DNA of 64,000 nucleotides, from the NCBI RefSeq assembly GCF_006974145.1, contig NZ_CP039456.1, positions 1,332,001 through 1,396,000 on the forward strand, read 5' to 3'. The position numbers and the translations under genes were made by a program. Below the pieces are notes generated by a model, which saw only the letters and a list, made by a program, of their open reading frames with translations, was not told the origin of the DNA and did not search any database. Position 1 is the stretch's first letter. Every line of letters starts with the position of its first letter. Below, one piece after another: positions 8,223-17,420 of the stretch. The stretch is from Changchengzhania lutea. Lineage in GTDB: Bacteria; Bacteroidota; Bacteroidia; Flavobacteriales; Flavobacteriaceae.

Positions 8223-9887
8223 CTAATTTGCTACCCAAACTCCATCTGTTTTGATAACGCTTTTACTTTCAATACCTGTTGAACCCGTATATACTACGAA
8301 GTTTAAAACATATTTTTGTCCTTCTTGAGCACTAGGGTTTTTTGCATCTAGTAGCACATTAGCTACTTCCAATAACATATCATCATCCCAGTAATTATCA
8401 CTTCCAGATCTTCTATCAAAACTTCCGAAGAATCCTACATTGTCCGCAGGACCCGGATAAATATCTATGAACGCGTTTGAAATTAATGCAATATCTGAAC
8501 TTGTTAACGTATAATTAATAGTGTTATCTGGCAACCATTCACCATCTTCAAAACCATATTGGAATCTAGTTTCAATAACGTCTGGAGTTAAATTCCAGTT
8601 TTCACCGTCAAAAATACTATGACCGTATTTTGTTGAAGTTCCACCTGAGAAATAATCGTATTGAACCATAGCCACATCGCCTTCTTGAGCGTAAGGGAAT
8701 AACTCTTCTAAAAAGATGTCTAAAATATAAATATCGCTGCTTCCAAAGTTTGGAAATCTAAACCCGAAAGTATCGAAATTTTTATCTGTAAATACATAAG
8801 GAAATTCCCAATCGCCATCGTTCTTAGCTACTACAGCAGTTACTTCTACAATAGTTGCATTAGCAATATAGGCTCCTGATGAAAATAATAAAGTCATAGT
8901 TTCTATGCCGCTAGAACCATTGTAAATATCATAAGTTACAGCGTAAACATCACCTTCTGTCGCAGTTGGTAAAATAATATTTAAAGCTTCCAAAATCATA
9001 GCATCACTCCAGTAATTATCACTTGTAGATCTTACGTCAAAACTACCAAAGCGCCCTAAATTTTCCGCAGGACCTGGATATGTTGCACTTAAATCAGTAG
9101 CTATTGTCTCATAATCAGTCCCTGTTAATGCATATTCTGTTGCGGTTGTTCCACTAGCATCAGCATCCAATTTAGAGAATCCGTATCCATTGTATTGAAT
9201 AGTAAATGATTCTGAAAAGTTTGTTCCACCATCATAAATAGCAAAAGTAACAGCTACAACTTGACCAATACTATATTCACTTCCTAATAATTCGTTAAAA
9301 CCTTCTAAAAGCATATCATCTGACCAATAGGCGCTATTTGATGGTCTTCTATCAAAATTTCCGAATCTCGCTGCGCTTTCAGCTGCTTCAGGGTATGAAG
9401 AACTTAAAGCATTACCAATAGTTTCATAATCGTCACCCGATAATGCATAAGATAATATATCTGCATTATAAGTTAATTCTACAAAAGTTCCATTGTCTGC
9501 TGTTTCATAGTTAGAGCCTAAATAGCTATCAATTTCACTTAAATTTGATAAGGTTTCCGTCGTAGACATAATCTCTAGCTCTGTTTCATCGAATAAGTTA
9601 TAACCAACAGTTACTAATGAGCCTTCTCCCCAAACAGGGTATTTATCAGCTAAAAAGTCTGGGATTATTTGATCTGCTTGATCTTGAGATTCAAAATATT
9701 CCTCCCCGTTTAATTCTGTTTCATACAGCGCATAATCTTCTGAAGTAAAAGTGTATGTTTCTTCAGCTTGAATAAAATCAAATCCTGGTTTTTCTACTGA
9801 ATCGAGATCGTTATAAATATCTTCATTAGGATTACAACCTGTTAAGGTTATGCCTAAAATTACTAAGCAATAAATTATTTTTTTCAT
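8223..9887 (-). CDS. Lipoprotein with about five copies of an unrecognised repeat module
   Basis: 554 residues with lipobox LTGC (Cys18), so exported and lipid-anchored. The rest is built from modules of roughly 90-100 residues. The three clearest copies (about residues 147-240, 252-343 and 458-553) share a Y-x-L-T/S start, YPGPAENLGRFGSFD-type, R-R/S-S-x-S-D-N-Y-W-x-D-x-M-L-L-E, then a GDVYAVTYDIYNGSSGIE-type strand pair; segments near 40-140 and 360-440 are more divergent copies. I do not recognise the module as a named domain. It starts 11 bases after the stop of the TonB receptor and shares its operon and terminator, so it is probably the receptor's surface partner. The repetition suggests a multivalent binding protein. 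No catalytic motif seen. Confidence 0.75.
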   Translation of the reverse strand: MKKIIYCLVILGITLTGCNPNEDIYNDLDSVEKPGFDFIQAEETYTFTSEDYALYETELNGEEYFESQDQADQIIPDFLADKYPVWGEGSLVTVGYNLFDETELEIMSTTETLSNLSEIDSYLGSNYETADNGTFVELTYNADILSYALSGDDYETIGNALSSSYPEAAESAARFGNFDRRPSNSAYWSDDMLLEGFNELLGSEYSIGQVVAVTFAIYDGGTNFSESFTIQYNGYGFSKLDADASGTTATEYALTGTDYETIATDLSATYPGPAENLGRFGSFDVRSTSDNYWSDAMILEALNIILPTATEGDVYAVTYDIYNGSSGIETMTLLFSSGAYIANATIVEVTAVVAKNDGDWEFPYVFTDKNFDTFGFRFPNFGSSDIYILDIFLEELFPYAQEGDVAMVQYDYFSGGTSTKYGHSIFDGENWNLTPDVIETRFQYGFEDGEWLPDNTINYTLTSSDIALISNAFIDIYPGPADNVGFFGSFDRRSGSDNYWDDDMLLEVANVLLDAKNPSAQEGQKYVLNFVVYTGSTGIESKSVIKTDGVWVAN

Positions 9888-9898
9888 TTTCTTTTTTT

Positions 9899-12451
9899 TT
9901 AGAAATTAAGTTTTGCACCGATACTAAATGTTCTTCCATAACCGAAATACACTAAAGCCGTGTCTGCTGTAGAACCAGATCCATCTTGTGCATCTGAAAT
10001 ATATTCAGTATCAAACACATTATTCATTCTACCTGTTAAAGTCGCATCAAAAGACCCAAATTTAAATCCATGGCTAAGGGCTATATCAAATAAACCATAA
10101 TCAGGCATTTTCCATGCGTCTGGCGCACCTTCTGTACCACGATCACTAGGGTCATAATCAGCATATATATCAGCATAATAGTTGTAGTCTATAATAAATC
10201 TAGTTTCAGGTGCTAATTTATAATTAGCTCCTAATGCAAACGTTGTTTGTGCTGCATCAGCTACATGTAAATCACTAATATATATATCTACGGTATCCAA
10301 CAAATTTTGCTCTTCATCAAAAATATCTACACCCAATACATCGCTATCCCATCTCCAATCTCCTAAAGATGCCATACCCGTCACGCTTAATTTATCCGTA
10401 GCTCTATACACAAAGTCTAACTCTATACCCTGGTGAATAGCATTTACGCCTAAAATATTAGCTGCTGCTCTTGTCCCATCAGGTTGTTGGAAGCTAGCCG
10501 TTTCTGTTCTATCATTCCATGTGGTTCTGTATAAGTTTACGTTAGCAGTTAATTTCTCACCACGAAAACCATAACCTAACTCATAACTTGTTATTTTTTG
10601 ATTTTCAGCATCCGCATTAATATTGTCATTTGAAAAATTTAAAAATACAGAATCAAAATCTGCTGCTTTTTCAAAGTAGCCTAAGTTAGCAAATACATTA
10701 TGATTTCCATCAATTCTATAATTTGCACCCCCTTTAATACTATAACCTAAAAAATTATATTTATCTGTTTCCTGCAAAGGATCTGAATCTAAGTAATTAA
10801 AATAATCAATTCTTTGGTAAGACGTATTAGACACCGCTAAAGCTACAAATGTGTTAAAATTTTCATTAACATCGTATTCTAATTGACCAAAGAATCCTAA
10901 CCAACCAACTTTTCCGTCGTTATTATAATTTATCATATCCCCGACTTGAGCTGCATTATTTGGGTTGTTTTCATCATTATCATCTAAGAAATATTGTCCG
11001 CCCAATAAATCGGTTACCTCTTGAAAGTGTATCCCTGTATAAGATCTATAGTCTAAACCAGCTAATAACACTAAATCATCAGATAAATCTGTTTTTAATG
11101 TAGATAACAATCCGTACCAGTTATGGTCATTACGAGACGCTCTTAAAATGGTTTCAGAACCATTTGCTCCTAAAGCTTCATTCTCATCAGAAATTTTATC
11201 AAAATCTAACGGTCCAAAAAGACCTGTTCTATAGTCGCTACTTCCATCAGCATTAAAAGTAAACTTATTAACACCTCTGGTTCCACCACCACCGCCTGAT
11301 CCGAAAGACACATAAGCAGATGAGTTAATAGATGTTTTTTCGCTTAGAGTCCAATAATGGTTTAAAGAAATTTGAGGTTTATTGTAAAAGTTGTCTTCTT
11401 GATAAGTTACTTGACCATTCTTATACCCCCAATCGGCGTTGAATTTTCTACCTCTTTCACTATTTCTATAAGTCTCAATTAGTTGTCTGTTTTGTCTTTG
11501 TCCATGACGTTGTTTAGAACCAAATGCAGAAAATGCTAGTTTGTGATTTTCGTTTATTTCTTTAGAAATATTTACAAAATATGAAACACCTGTAAACTCT
11601 GTACCATCAACATATCCATCACCTGTAGTTTTTGCAGCAGAAACCGTTGCAGCAAAACCATTGTCCATTAATCCTGTTGAGTATGTTAAGCCATATTTTA
11701 GGTAACCATCGTTAGCAACGGTTGCTAGTATGTTACCTCCTTCTTCAACATCGGTAGTTTTTGTGATAATATTGATTGTACCTCCAATAGATGGTACAGC
11801 AAGTTTTGAAGCTCCTAAGCCCCTTTGAACCTGCATGGTACTAGTCACATCACCTAATCCTGCCCAGTTAGACCAGAAAACACGACCATTTTCCATGTCG
11901 TTTACAGGAATACCGTTTATCATTACAGCAACATTTTCAGAATCAAATCCACGAAGATTAATTCTACCATCACCATATCCTCCACCAGCTTTAGTCGCAT
12001 ACACACCGGGTGTAGATTTTAAAATTTCTGGAAACTCTTGTGTCCCTAATTTAAGTTCAATATCTGCGGCTTTAACGGTAGATACTGCTACTGGTGTTTT
12101 TCTATCAACTGCTACAGAAGCAATGATTTGTATTTCTTCAAGTCCAAATTGACTTGACTCTAATTGGATGTTATCTAAAGTAGTATCTCCAGAAAAAGAA
12201 ATAGTTTTAGAATTATAACCAATATAGGAAATTACTATCTCACCAGAAGATGATAATGTTTTAAAAGAAAAATTTCCGTCAAAATCGGTAGTTACACCAT
12301 TGGACGTGCCTTTTTCAATAACGTTTGCTCCTGGAAGTGGAACATTACTTCCTGCCTCTAAGACTGTACCACTAATGGTGCTTTGAGCCATCATTACCGT
12401 AGAACATAATAGCACCACAGCCATCAATAAAAATTGAGTCGTTTTTTTCAT
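9899..12451 (-). CDS. TonB-dependent outer membrane receptor
   Basis: 850 residues. Signal peptide MKKTTQFLLMAVVLLCSTVM ending near MAQS; residues about 25-95 are a carboxypeptidase-regulatory-like domain (ISGTVLEAGSNVPLPGANV); residues about 115-235 form the plug (ILKSTPGVYATKAGGG, INLRGFDSENVAVMINGIPV, GASKLAVPSIGGTINIITK); the remainder is a barrel ending FSIGAKLNF. Co-transcribed with the downstream repeat lipoprotein. A TACTTTTG -7 element lies about 40 bases upstream. The plug resembles that of the receptor at 1655-4456 (both have the W-S-N-W segment after the INGxxxN motif), so the two may be related paralogues. The import substrate is unknown. Confidence 0.9.
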   Translation of the reverse strand: MKKTTQFLLMAVVLLCSTVMMAQSTISGTVLEAGSNVPLPGANVIEKGTSNGVTTDFDGNFSFKTLSSSGEIVISYIGYNSKTISFSGDTTLDNIQLESSQFGLEEIQIIASVAVDRKTPVAVSTVKAADIELKLGTQEFPEILKSTPGVYATKAGGGYGDGRINLRGFDSENVAVMINGIPVNDMENGRVFWSNWAGLGDVTSTMQVQRGLGASKLAVPSIGGTINIITKTTDVEEGGNILATVANDGYLKYGLTYSTGLMDNGFAATVSAAKTTGDGYVDGTEFTGVSYFVNISKEINENHKLAFSAFGSKQRHGQRQNRQLIETYRNSERGRKFNADWGYKNGQVTYQEDNFYNKPQISLNHYWTLSEKTSINSSAYVSFGSGGGGGTRGVNKFTFNADGSSDYRTGLFGPLDFDKISDENEALGANGSETILRASRNDHNWYGLLSTLKTDLSDDLVLLAGLDYRSYTGIHFQEVTDLLGGQYFLDDNDENNPNNAAQVGDMINYNNDGKVGWLGFFGQLEYDVNENFNTFVALAVSNTSYQRIDYFNYLDSDPLQETDKYNFLGYSIKGGANYRIDGNHNVFANLGYFEKAADFDSVFLNFSNDNINADAENQKITSYELGYGFRGEKLTANVNLYRTTWNDRTETASFQQPDGTRAAANILGVNAIHQGIELDFVYRATDKLSVTGMASLGDWRWDSDVLGVDIFDEEQNLLDTVDIYISDLHVADAAQTTFALGANYKLAPETRFIIDYNYYADIYADYDPSDRGTEGAPDAWKMPDYGLFDIALSHGFKFGSFDATLTGRMNNVFDTEYISDAQDGSGSTADTALVYFGYGRTFSIGAKLNF

Positions 12452-12489
12452 AATTTGTAATTAAATTAATTATTTGAAATTAGTCGAAG

Positions 12490-12497
12490 CAAAAGTA
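12490..12497 (-). promoter_or_regulatory. -7 promoter element for the TonB-lipoprotein operon
   Basis: TACTTTTG on the minus strand, an exact TAnnTTTG match, about 40 bases before the ATG at 12451. A TTTG lies about 26 bases further upstream, slightly more distant than usual for the -33 element. Confidence 0.5.
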
Positions 12498-12560
12498 CAT
12501 ATAAATGATTAATTAATATTACCCAAATGTTAAGAAATTTAACAGTTCATTATATGATAA

Positions 12561-12594
12561 AAAAAGCATCGAAATTCAGATTTCGATGCTTTTT
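12561..12594 (-). terminator. Rho-independent terminator after pgi
   Basis: AAAAGCATCGAAAT pairs perfectly with ATTTCGATGCTTTT around the loop TCAG; A and T runs on both sides. It lies 29 bases after the pgi stop (12623). Confidence 0.85.
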
Positions 12595-12622
12595 ATAAAG
12601 TGAAGTGGTTTAAACTTTTAAA

Positions 12623-14242
12623 TTAATTAAACCCTTTATAATAATTCAATAAATTGGCTGTAGAAGCGTCGTGATTATTCGAGTTACTCGTGTTAAATTC
12701 CTGTAAAATTTTATTAGCTAACTGCTTACCAAGTTCTACTCCAAATTGGTCATAGCTGAAAATATTCCAAATAACACCTTGAACAAAAATTTTGTGCTCA
12801 TACATAGCAATAAATTTCCCTAAGCTTTCTGGTGATAATTTATTTATAAAAATGGTGTTTGTAGGTTTGTTACCTTCAAATACTTTAAAAGGAACGATTT
12901 CTTCTTTTGTGCCTTCCGCAATAACTTCCGCTCCTGTTTTACCGTGTAATAACGCCTCGGTTTGTGCCAAAAAATTGGAGGTTAACTTATCTTGGTGATC
13001 TTGATTTCCGTGCAAGGATTTTACAAAACCTATAAAGTCGGCCGGGATTAATTTAGTGCCTTGATGGATCAATTGAAAAAAAGCATGTTGGGCGTTGGTT
13101 CCTGGCTCTCCCCAAATAAGCGTACCTGTTTGATAATCAATTAGGTTGCCATTTCTGTCTACACTTTTGCCATTACTTTCCATAATACCCTGTTGCAAAT
13201 AGGTGGCAAACTGATTTAGATATTGAGAATATGGAATGACCGCTTCGCTTTCAGCCTCAAAAAAATTGTTATACCAAACACTAATCAGAGCCAAAACCAC
13301 TGGAATATTCGTTTTAAAATCTTCATTTTTAAAATGTTCATCCATCTTGTTTGCACCAGAAAGCAAACTGTTAAAATGATCATAGCCTACTGCTAAACTT
13401 ACAGATAAGCCTACGGCACTCCACAGTGAAAATCGACCTCCAACCCAATCCCACATAGGGAATATATTATTCTTATCGATACCGAAAGATTGGACGCTAC
13501 TTAAATTAGTAGATACTGCAACAAAATGTTTTGCAACAGCTTCGTTAGTGGCCGATTTTAAAAACCAGTCTTTTAAAGTATTTGCGTTAGAAAGGGTTTC
13601 TTGAGTTGTAAAGGTTTTTGAAACAATTACAAAAAGGGTTGTTTCTGGGTTTAGTTTTTTAATGACTTCATTTACATGATCCCCATCTACATTGCTTACA
13701 AAATGCGTTGTTAAATGATTTTTATAAAACTGTAGCGCATCAACCACCATGGCGGGTCCTAAATCTGAACCGCCAATACCTATATTCACAATATCTGTAA
13801 ACGGCTTGCCTGTATACCCTTTTAAGTTACCATTAACCACATGATTGGTAAACGTTTTTATTTTTTCTTTAACTTCATGAATCTCTGGCATCACATTTTT
13901 ACCATCCACTTTAAAATTTGCATCTTCTGGCGCACGCAAGGCCGTATGCAATACTGCTCGTCCTTCAGTTTCGTTAATCACTTCACCAGAAAATTGACTT
14001 TTAATAGCCGCTTTAAGTTTTACCTCATCGGCCAATTGCAGCAAATAGTTAAAAGTCTCTTCAGTCATTCTGTTTTTTGAAAAATCGACATAAAAGTCCT
14101 CCCATTTTATAGTAAACTTATCTGCCCGTGCTTCATCTTGAGCAAACCAATCTTTCATGTGATCATCTTTCACATCTTTATAATGGGCTTGTAATTTTTT
14201 CCAAGCATTTGTCATTGTTGGATTTATTTTAGGTAATGCCAT
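12623..14242 (-). CDS. pgi: Glucose-6-phosphate isomerase
   Basis: 539 residues, the usual length of the family. It interconverts glucose-6-phosphate and fructose-6-phosphate in the cytoplasm. Recognisable signatures are [13 protein letters not shown] (sugar phosphate loop), [30 protein letters not shown] (PGI signature), [13 protein letters not shown] with the catalytic His, and [20 protein letters not shown] at the C terminus with the catalytic Lys. It starts 3 bases after the stop of the M23 peptidase gene, so it is the last gene of the operon DUF3108-TDO-M23-pgi and is followed by a strong terminator. No oddities. Confidence 0.97.
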   Translation of the reverse strand: MALPKINPTMTNAWKKLQAHYKDVKDDHMKDWFAQDEARADKFTIKWEDFYVDFSKNRMTEETFNYLLQLADEVKLKAAIKSQFSGEVINETEGRAVLHTALRAPEDANFKVDGKNVMPEIHEVKEKIKTFTNHVVNGNLKGYTGKPFTDIVNIGIGGSDLGPAMVVDALQFYKNHLTTHFVSNVDGDHVNEVIKKLNPETTLFVIVSKTFTTQETLSNANTLKDWFLKSATNEAVAKHFVAVSTNLSSVQSFGIDKNNIFPMWDWVGGRFSLWSAVGLSVSLAVGYDHFNSLLSGANKMDEHFKNEDFKTNIPVVLALISVWYNNFFEAESEAVIPYSQYLNQFATYLQQGIMESNGKSVDRNGNLIDYQTGTLIWGEPGTNAQHAFFQLIHQGTKLIPADFIGFVKSLHGNQDHQDKLTSNFLAQTEALLHGKTGAEVIAEGTKEEIVPFKVFEGNKPTNTIFINKLSPESLGKFIAMYEHKIFVQGVIWNIFSYDQFGVELGKQLANKILQEFNTSNSNNHDASTANLLNYYKGFN

Positions 14243-14245
14243 GGT

Positions 14246-15538
14246 TTAATTTTTAAAAGTTATTAAATTGTCTTCTAGACCACCATCTGTAATCTCATTG
14301 GTGAAAGGAATTAAATCTAAAGTCGTTTTTATAGGCTCTATAAAATCTAAGAATTTAACTTTTAAAGAATCTGAAATAGGCTTCGCTTCGGGCAATTTTT
14401 GTTTAAAAGGATCTACCTGTTTGCCATTTTTCCAAAAGCGATAGCACACGTGCGGACCACCAGTATTTCCTGTCATGCCAACCCAACCAATAACATCGCC
14501 TTGTTTCACAAACTGACCAACCTTGGCCTTGCGTTTTTTCATATGAAGGTATTGCGTTTCATAGGTGGCGTTATGCCTAATCTTTACATAATTGCCGTTA
14601 CCTCCTTTTCTTCTTGACTCTGTTACTGTACCGTTAGCTGTTGCCATAATTGGCGTGCCTATACCTGCAGCAAAATCGGTGCCTTTGTGCGGACGCACTT
14701 TAAAGCCATAAACTGCAATGCGGCGTTTTAAGTTATACCTAGAGGAAATTCTTTTGAATTTTACAGGTGCTTTTAAAAATGCACGTCGTAAATTTTTCGC
14801 CTCTTCGTTAAAATAATCTATAATGCCTTTCGTACTATCTGTTTCAAATTCGAAAGCATAAAAGGGTTCTTTATTGTGTTCAAAATAGGCCGCTTTAATA
14901 TTATGGACGCCTGTATAAATAGTGTCATCTATATATTTATCGGTGTAAATCACTTTAAAGCGATCGCCTTTTTGAAGGCGTCTAAAATCAATGGTCCATG
15001 CATAAATTTCATCTGCCATTTTATAGGCTAATCGCTGACTTAGACCTTGTGCTTCTAACTCTGCCGAAATGCTGCTTGTAATAATACCCGTGGCTGTTTT
15101 TTCAACATATTTAATGGGCTTTTTACTTGTATAGGCATGGATGGAATCTTGAAAATTAATAACCACATATTCTTCTTGGTTAGGCTGGTAAATAAAACAC
15201 TTGGGTAGCTCTAATGAGTCCTTAGAACATAATAAGGTGTATGGTTTACCAACTTGAAGTTTTCGAATATCAAAACTATCCCGGGCTATATTGGCAATGT
15301 TGTAAATTTTAGGGTAACCTATTTTGTTGCGTTCTAGAATTTCGCCAAAACTATCTCCTTTTTTAACAGTATCGCGCTTTACTATAAAATCATTGAGGTT
15401 AAAACCAAATTCATAAATATGGACAGGTTCCACAACGACCGCCATGTCTTCTTTTGGTTCTGGTAATTTATTATTTTCCTCTTTGCAGCTTGCAAAGGCC
15501 AATATACTTATTAGTAAAATTAAACATCTGTACCCCAT
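14246..15538 (-). CDS. M23 (LytM-type) peptidase lipoprotein with altered zinc motif
   Basis: I chose the ATG at 15538, because it gives a lipoprotein signal peptide (MGYRCLILLISILAFASC, lipobox FASC, Cys18); it overlaps the end of the tryptophan dioxygenase gene by 19 bases. The upstream ATG at 15616 would add a non-signal-like extension deep inside that gene. 430 residues. The central part (about 45-270) resembles the OapA/opacity-type N-terminal region of envelope endopeptidases; the M23 domain lies at about 275-385 with HxxxD present as H284-KGT-D288. The usual HxH motif reads H363-V-C365, so the second His is Cys. The family cuts peptidoglycan cross-bridges in the periplasm. Function may be kept with Cys as zinc ligand or be regulatory. 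Confidence 0.85.
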   Translation of the reverse strand: MGYRCLILLISILAFASCKEENNKLPEPKEDMAVVVEPVHIYEFGFNLNDFIVKRDTVKKGDSFGEILERNKIGYPKIYNIANIARDSFDIRKLQVGKPYTLLCSKDSLELPKCFIYQPNQEEYVVINFQDSIHAYTSKKPIKYVEKTATGIITSSISAELEAQGLSQRLAYKMADEIYAWTIDFRRLQKGDRFKVIYTDKYIDDTIYTGVHNIKAAYFEHNKEPFYAFEFETDSTKGIIDYFNEEAKNLRRAFLKAPVKFKRISSRYNLKRRIAVYGFKVRPHKGTDFAAGIGTPIMATANGTVTESRRKGGNGNYVKIRHNATYETQYLHMKKRKAKVGQFVKQGDVIGWVGMTGNTGGPHVCYRFWKNGKQVDPFKQKLPEAKPISDSLKVKFLDFIEPIKTTLDLIPFTNEITDGGLEDNLITFKN

Positions 15539-16437
15539 TCCTGTAATTCCTTTTCTGTCCATAAATCTGGAAAAAATATTCTTCTTTGATATTTTGGGTG
15601 CATGTATTTCACCCATTCACTTCCACCAGTTGCCTCGGCTGTTTTTCCTCCAATATTCAAATAATGATTGGCTGTGTTATAATGTGCCATAACCCACTTT
15701 ATATTTACTGTATAATCGTAATGGCGCATGGCGTCTATTAAATCTTTATTCTCTTTGACATCTTTTGGTAGCGCTTTAAACTTGGTCCACAAATTATGTG
15801 TATTGTAAAATTCTGTAAATCTAATAAATTCATCTTTATACTTTTCTTCAAAAATCGTTAAAGTATAGCTCTTTTTTCCTGTTCTATAATCCTTTCCTGC
15901 AGCTTGCCAATACAAATGCTCAAAAGCATGTTCATAGGTCGTATTTCTATCTATGGTTTCCCTGAATCTATTGTCAATAAGATTAATAAGCTCTGTTGAT
16001 GCAAATTCTATCTTCCGGTATTGGGCACTTTGAAAGCCGCTTGCTGGCGTTAATGTTTTTCGGAATTTATTGTACTGTTCTATATCCATGCCATCTTTCA
16101 TAATAGTGAAAGAAGATGTCAGCATATCGAAATAGCGACTGATTCGCATGACCTTTGTTATAAACATGGTTGCATCAACTGATTCAGCTTTTGCAACTTG
16201 CTCAATTTCATGAAGAATCATTTTGAAAAGCAGCTCGTTGACTTGATGATACATGATAAACACCATCTCATCTGGTAAATCGGTACGTGGGATCTGAAGA
16301 TTTAATAAGGTATCTGTATGAATATAATCCCAATAATTAATGGGTTTACTATGCAACAAGCCTTCTAAATGTGTGTCTAAATCTTGGCCTAGTTTATTAT
16401 ATTTTTCTTGGAGGTGATCGTTAATATTATTTTCCAA
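15520..16437 (-). CDS. kynA: Tryptophan 2,3-dioxygenase
   Basis: 305 residues of the TDO family, a haem enzyme that oxidises L-tryptophan to N-formylkynurenine in the cytoplasm. The sequence shows MYHQVNELLFKMILHEI (substrate-contacting His), RYFDMLTSSFTIM, TPASGFQSAQYRKIEF, and near the C terminus WVMAHY, whose His aligns with the proximal haem ligand, followed by GGKTAEATGGSEWVKYM. It starts 6 bases after the DUF3108 stop and overlaps the start of the M23 gene, so it is an internal operon gene. No other kynurenine pathway genes are in the window, though tyrosine breakdown genes (hpd, hmgA) lie next door. Confidence 0.93.
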   Translation of the reverse strand: MENNINDHLQEKYNKLGQDLDTHLEGLLHSKPINYWDYIHTDTLLNLQIPRTDLPDEMVFIMYHQVNELLFKMILHEIEQVAKAESVDATMFITKVMRISRYFDMLTSSFTIMKDGMDIEQYNKFRKTLTPASGFQSAQYRKIEFASTELINLIDNRFRETIDRNTTYEHAFEHLYWQAAGKDYRTGKKSYTLTIFEEKYKDEFIRFTEFYNTHNLWTKFKALPKDVKENKDLIDAMRHYDYTVNIKWVMAHYNTANHYLNIGGKTAEATGGSEWVKYMHPKYQRRIFFPDLWTEKELQEWGTDV

Positions 16438-16443
16438 AGTTTT

Positions 16444-17226
16444 TTAATTTGCTACAACAATTCTGAATGGATGTTTTAGGCCTTTAAAAGCCTCAAGGTC
16501 TGCACGTAATGAGCCCACAGCTAAATCTGCCTTAATGCGTAAAGGTACTTTATTTTTGTCTTTTGAGACCCAAAGCGTTAAACTTTCTTCCTCTTTAAAT
16601 ACGCGCCCTGCCATAACATATGGTCTGAATTTTAAGGATTCTATTCTACCAAAATCCGTATCTATGGTTTCTTCACCCAAATACTTTAGTTTGAAGCCAT
16701 AATTTTCTTCATCAAAAAACATATCTACTTTTACCTCATCTCCAATTTTCATTGTCTTTACATCTAAATTATTTCTTAGATAATAAAACGTCGAGACCAT
16801 ATCTTGAATATTTGGTGCTGTGTCTACAACCGTCTTCTTTTTATGTTTCTTATCATGAACATAGGCTTTTTGATTTTTTTGATCAAAATTAATCTCCAGG
16901 TCTTTGGTGTGACCACCTTCATCAATGTTTCGAATAAACTTATAAGGCGTCAAGGTGGTTTTGTCGAAGTAGCTTTCGTAGCGGTCCTTTACCTTAAAAA
17001 ACCATTTTATCATCCCCGTAGTCCAGCCTTTACCAATCACGTGATACACCTCTTTATTGTCTATTTTGGAATCTTTAACTGTAAGTGTCGCATTTCCCGC
17101 TTTTAGAAAGCCGCTATAACTCATTTTAAACTTAAACCATTCACCATCTCCAAACGCTGAATTTTGCTGCGAAAAAGACGTTTGAATAGTAAGAATCGTG
17201 ACGAATAAAAGTATAGCTCTTTTCAT
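16444..17226 (-). CDS. DUF3108 exported protein
   Basis: 260 residues with a cleavable signal peptide (MKRAILLFVTILTIQTSFSQ). The body has the alternating strand pattern of DUF3108: GEWFKFKMSYSGFLKAGNAT near the N terminus, VYHVIGKGWTTG, DRYESYFDKTTLTPYKF and KFRPYVMAGRVFKEEESLTLWVS. Members are periplasmic beta-rich proteins of uncertain role. It heads the operon leading to tryptophan dioxygenase, the M23 peptidase and pgi, and a TATTTTTG -7 element lies about 75 bases upstream. The link to the M23 envelope peptidase may be functional; the link to tryptophan metabolism probably is not. Confidence 0.82.
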   Translation of the reverse strand: MKRAILLFVTILTIQTSFSQQNSAFGDGEWFKFKMSYSGFLKAGNATLTVKDSKIDNKEVYHVIGKGWTTGMIKWFFKVKDRYESYFDKTTLTPYKFIRNIDEGGHTKDLEINFDQKNQKAYVHDKKHKKKTVVDTAPNIQDMVSTFYYLRNNLDVKTMKIGDEVKVDMFFDEENYGFKLKYLGEETIDTDFGRIESLKFRPYVMAGRVFKEEESLTLWVSKDKNKVPLRIKADLAVGSLRADLEAFKGLKHPFRIVVAN

Positions 17227-17301
17227 ATGTTGTAGGTCATTGTAATGTAACTTGGTAACTTACATTTTATTGTTGTAGCTATCAAATTACAATTACTGTT
17301 C

Positions 17302-17309
17302 CAAAAATA
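17302..17309 (-). promoter_or_regulatory. Candidate -7 promoter element for the DUF3108-kynA-M23-pgi operon
   Basis: TATTTTTG on the minus strand fits TAnnTTTG, about 76 bases before the ATG at 17226. No TTG was seen at -33 spacing. Confidence 0.33.
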
Positions 17310-17369
17310 AAAAAATTCTTTAGACTGCTTGCCTTTATATGAAGCCGATAACATAAAATTGTTACAAAC

Positions 17370-17403
17370 AAAAACTCCATCATTTTATCATGATGGAGTT
17401 TTT
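17370..17403 (-). terminator. Rho-independent terminator after hpd
   Basis: AAAAACTCCATCA (17370-17382) pairs perfectly with TGATGGAGTTTTT (17391-17403), 17 bases after the hpd stop. It separates hpd from the operon starting at 17226. Confidence 0.85.
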
Positions 17404-17420
17404 ACCATATTCAATAGCTC

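Noticed and set aside
15538-15616. Longer N terminus for the M23 peptidase from ATG 15616
   Set aside because: It would overlap the tryptophan dioxygenase gene by about 97 bases and place the lipoprotein signal peptide internally; ATG 15538 gives a proper signal.
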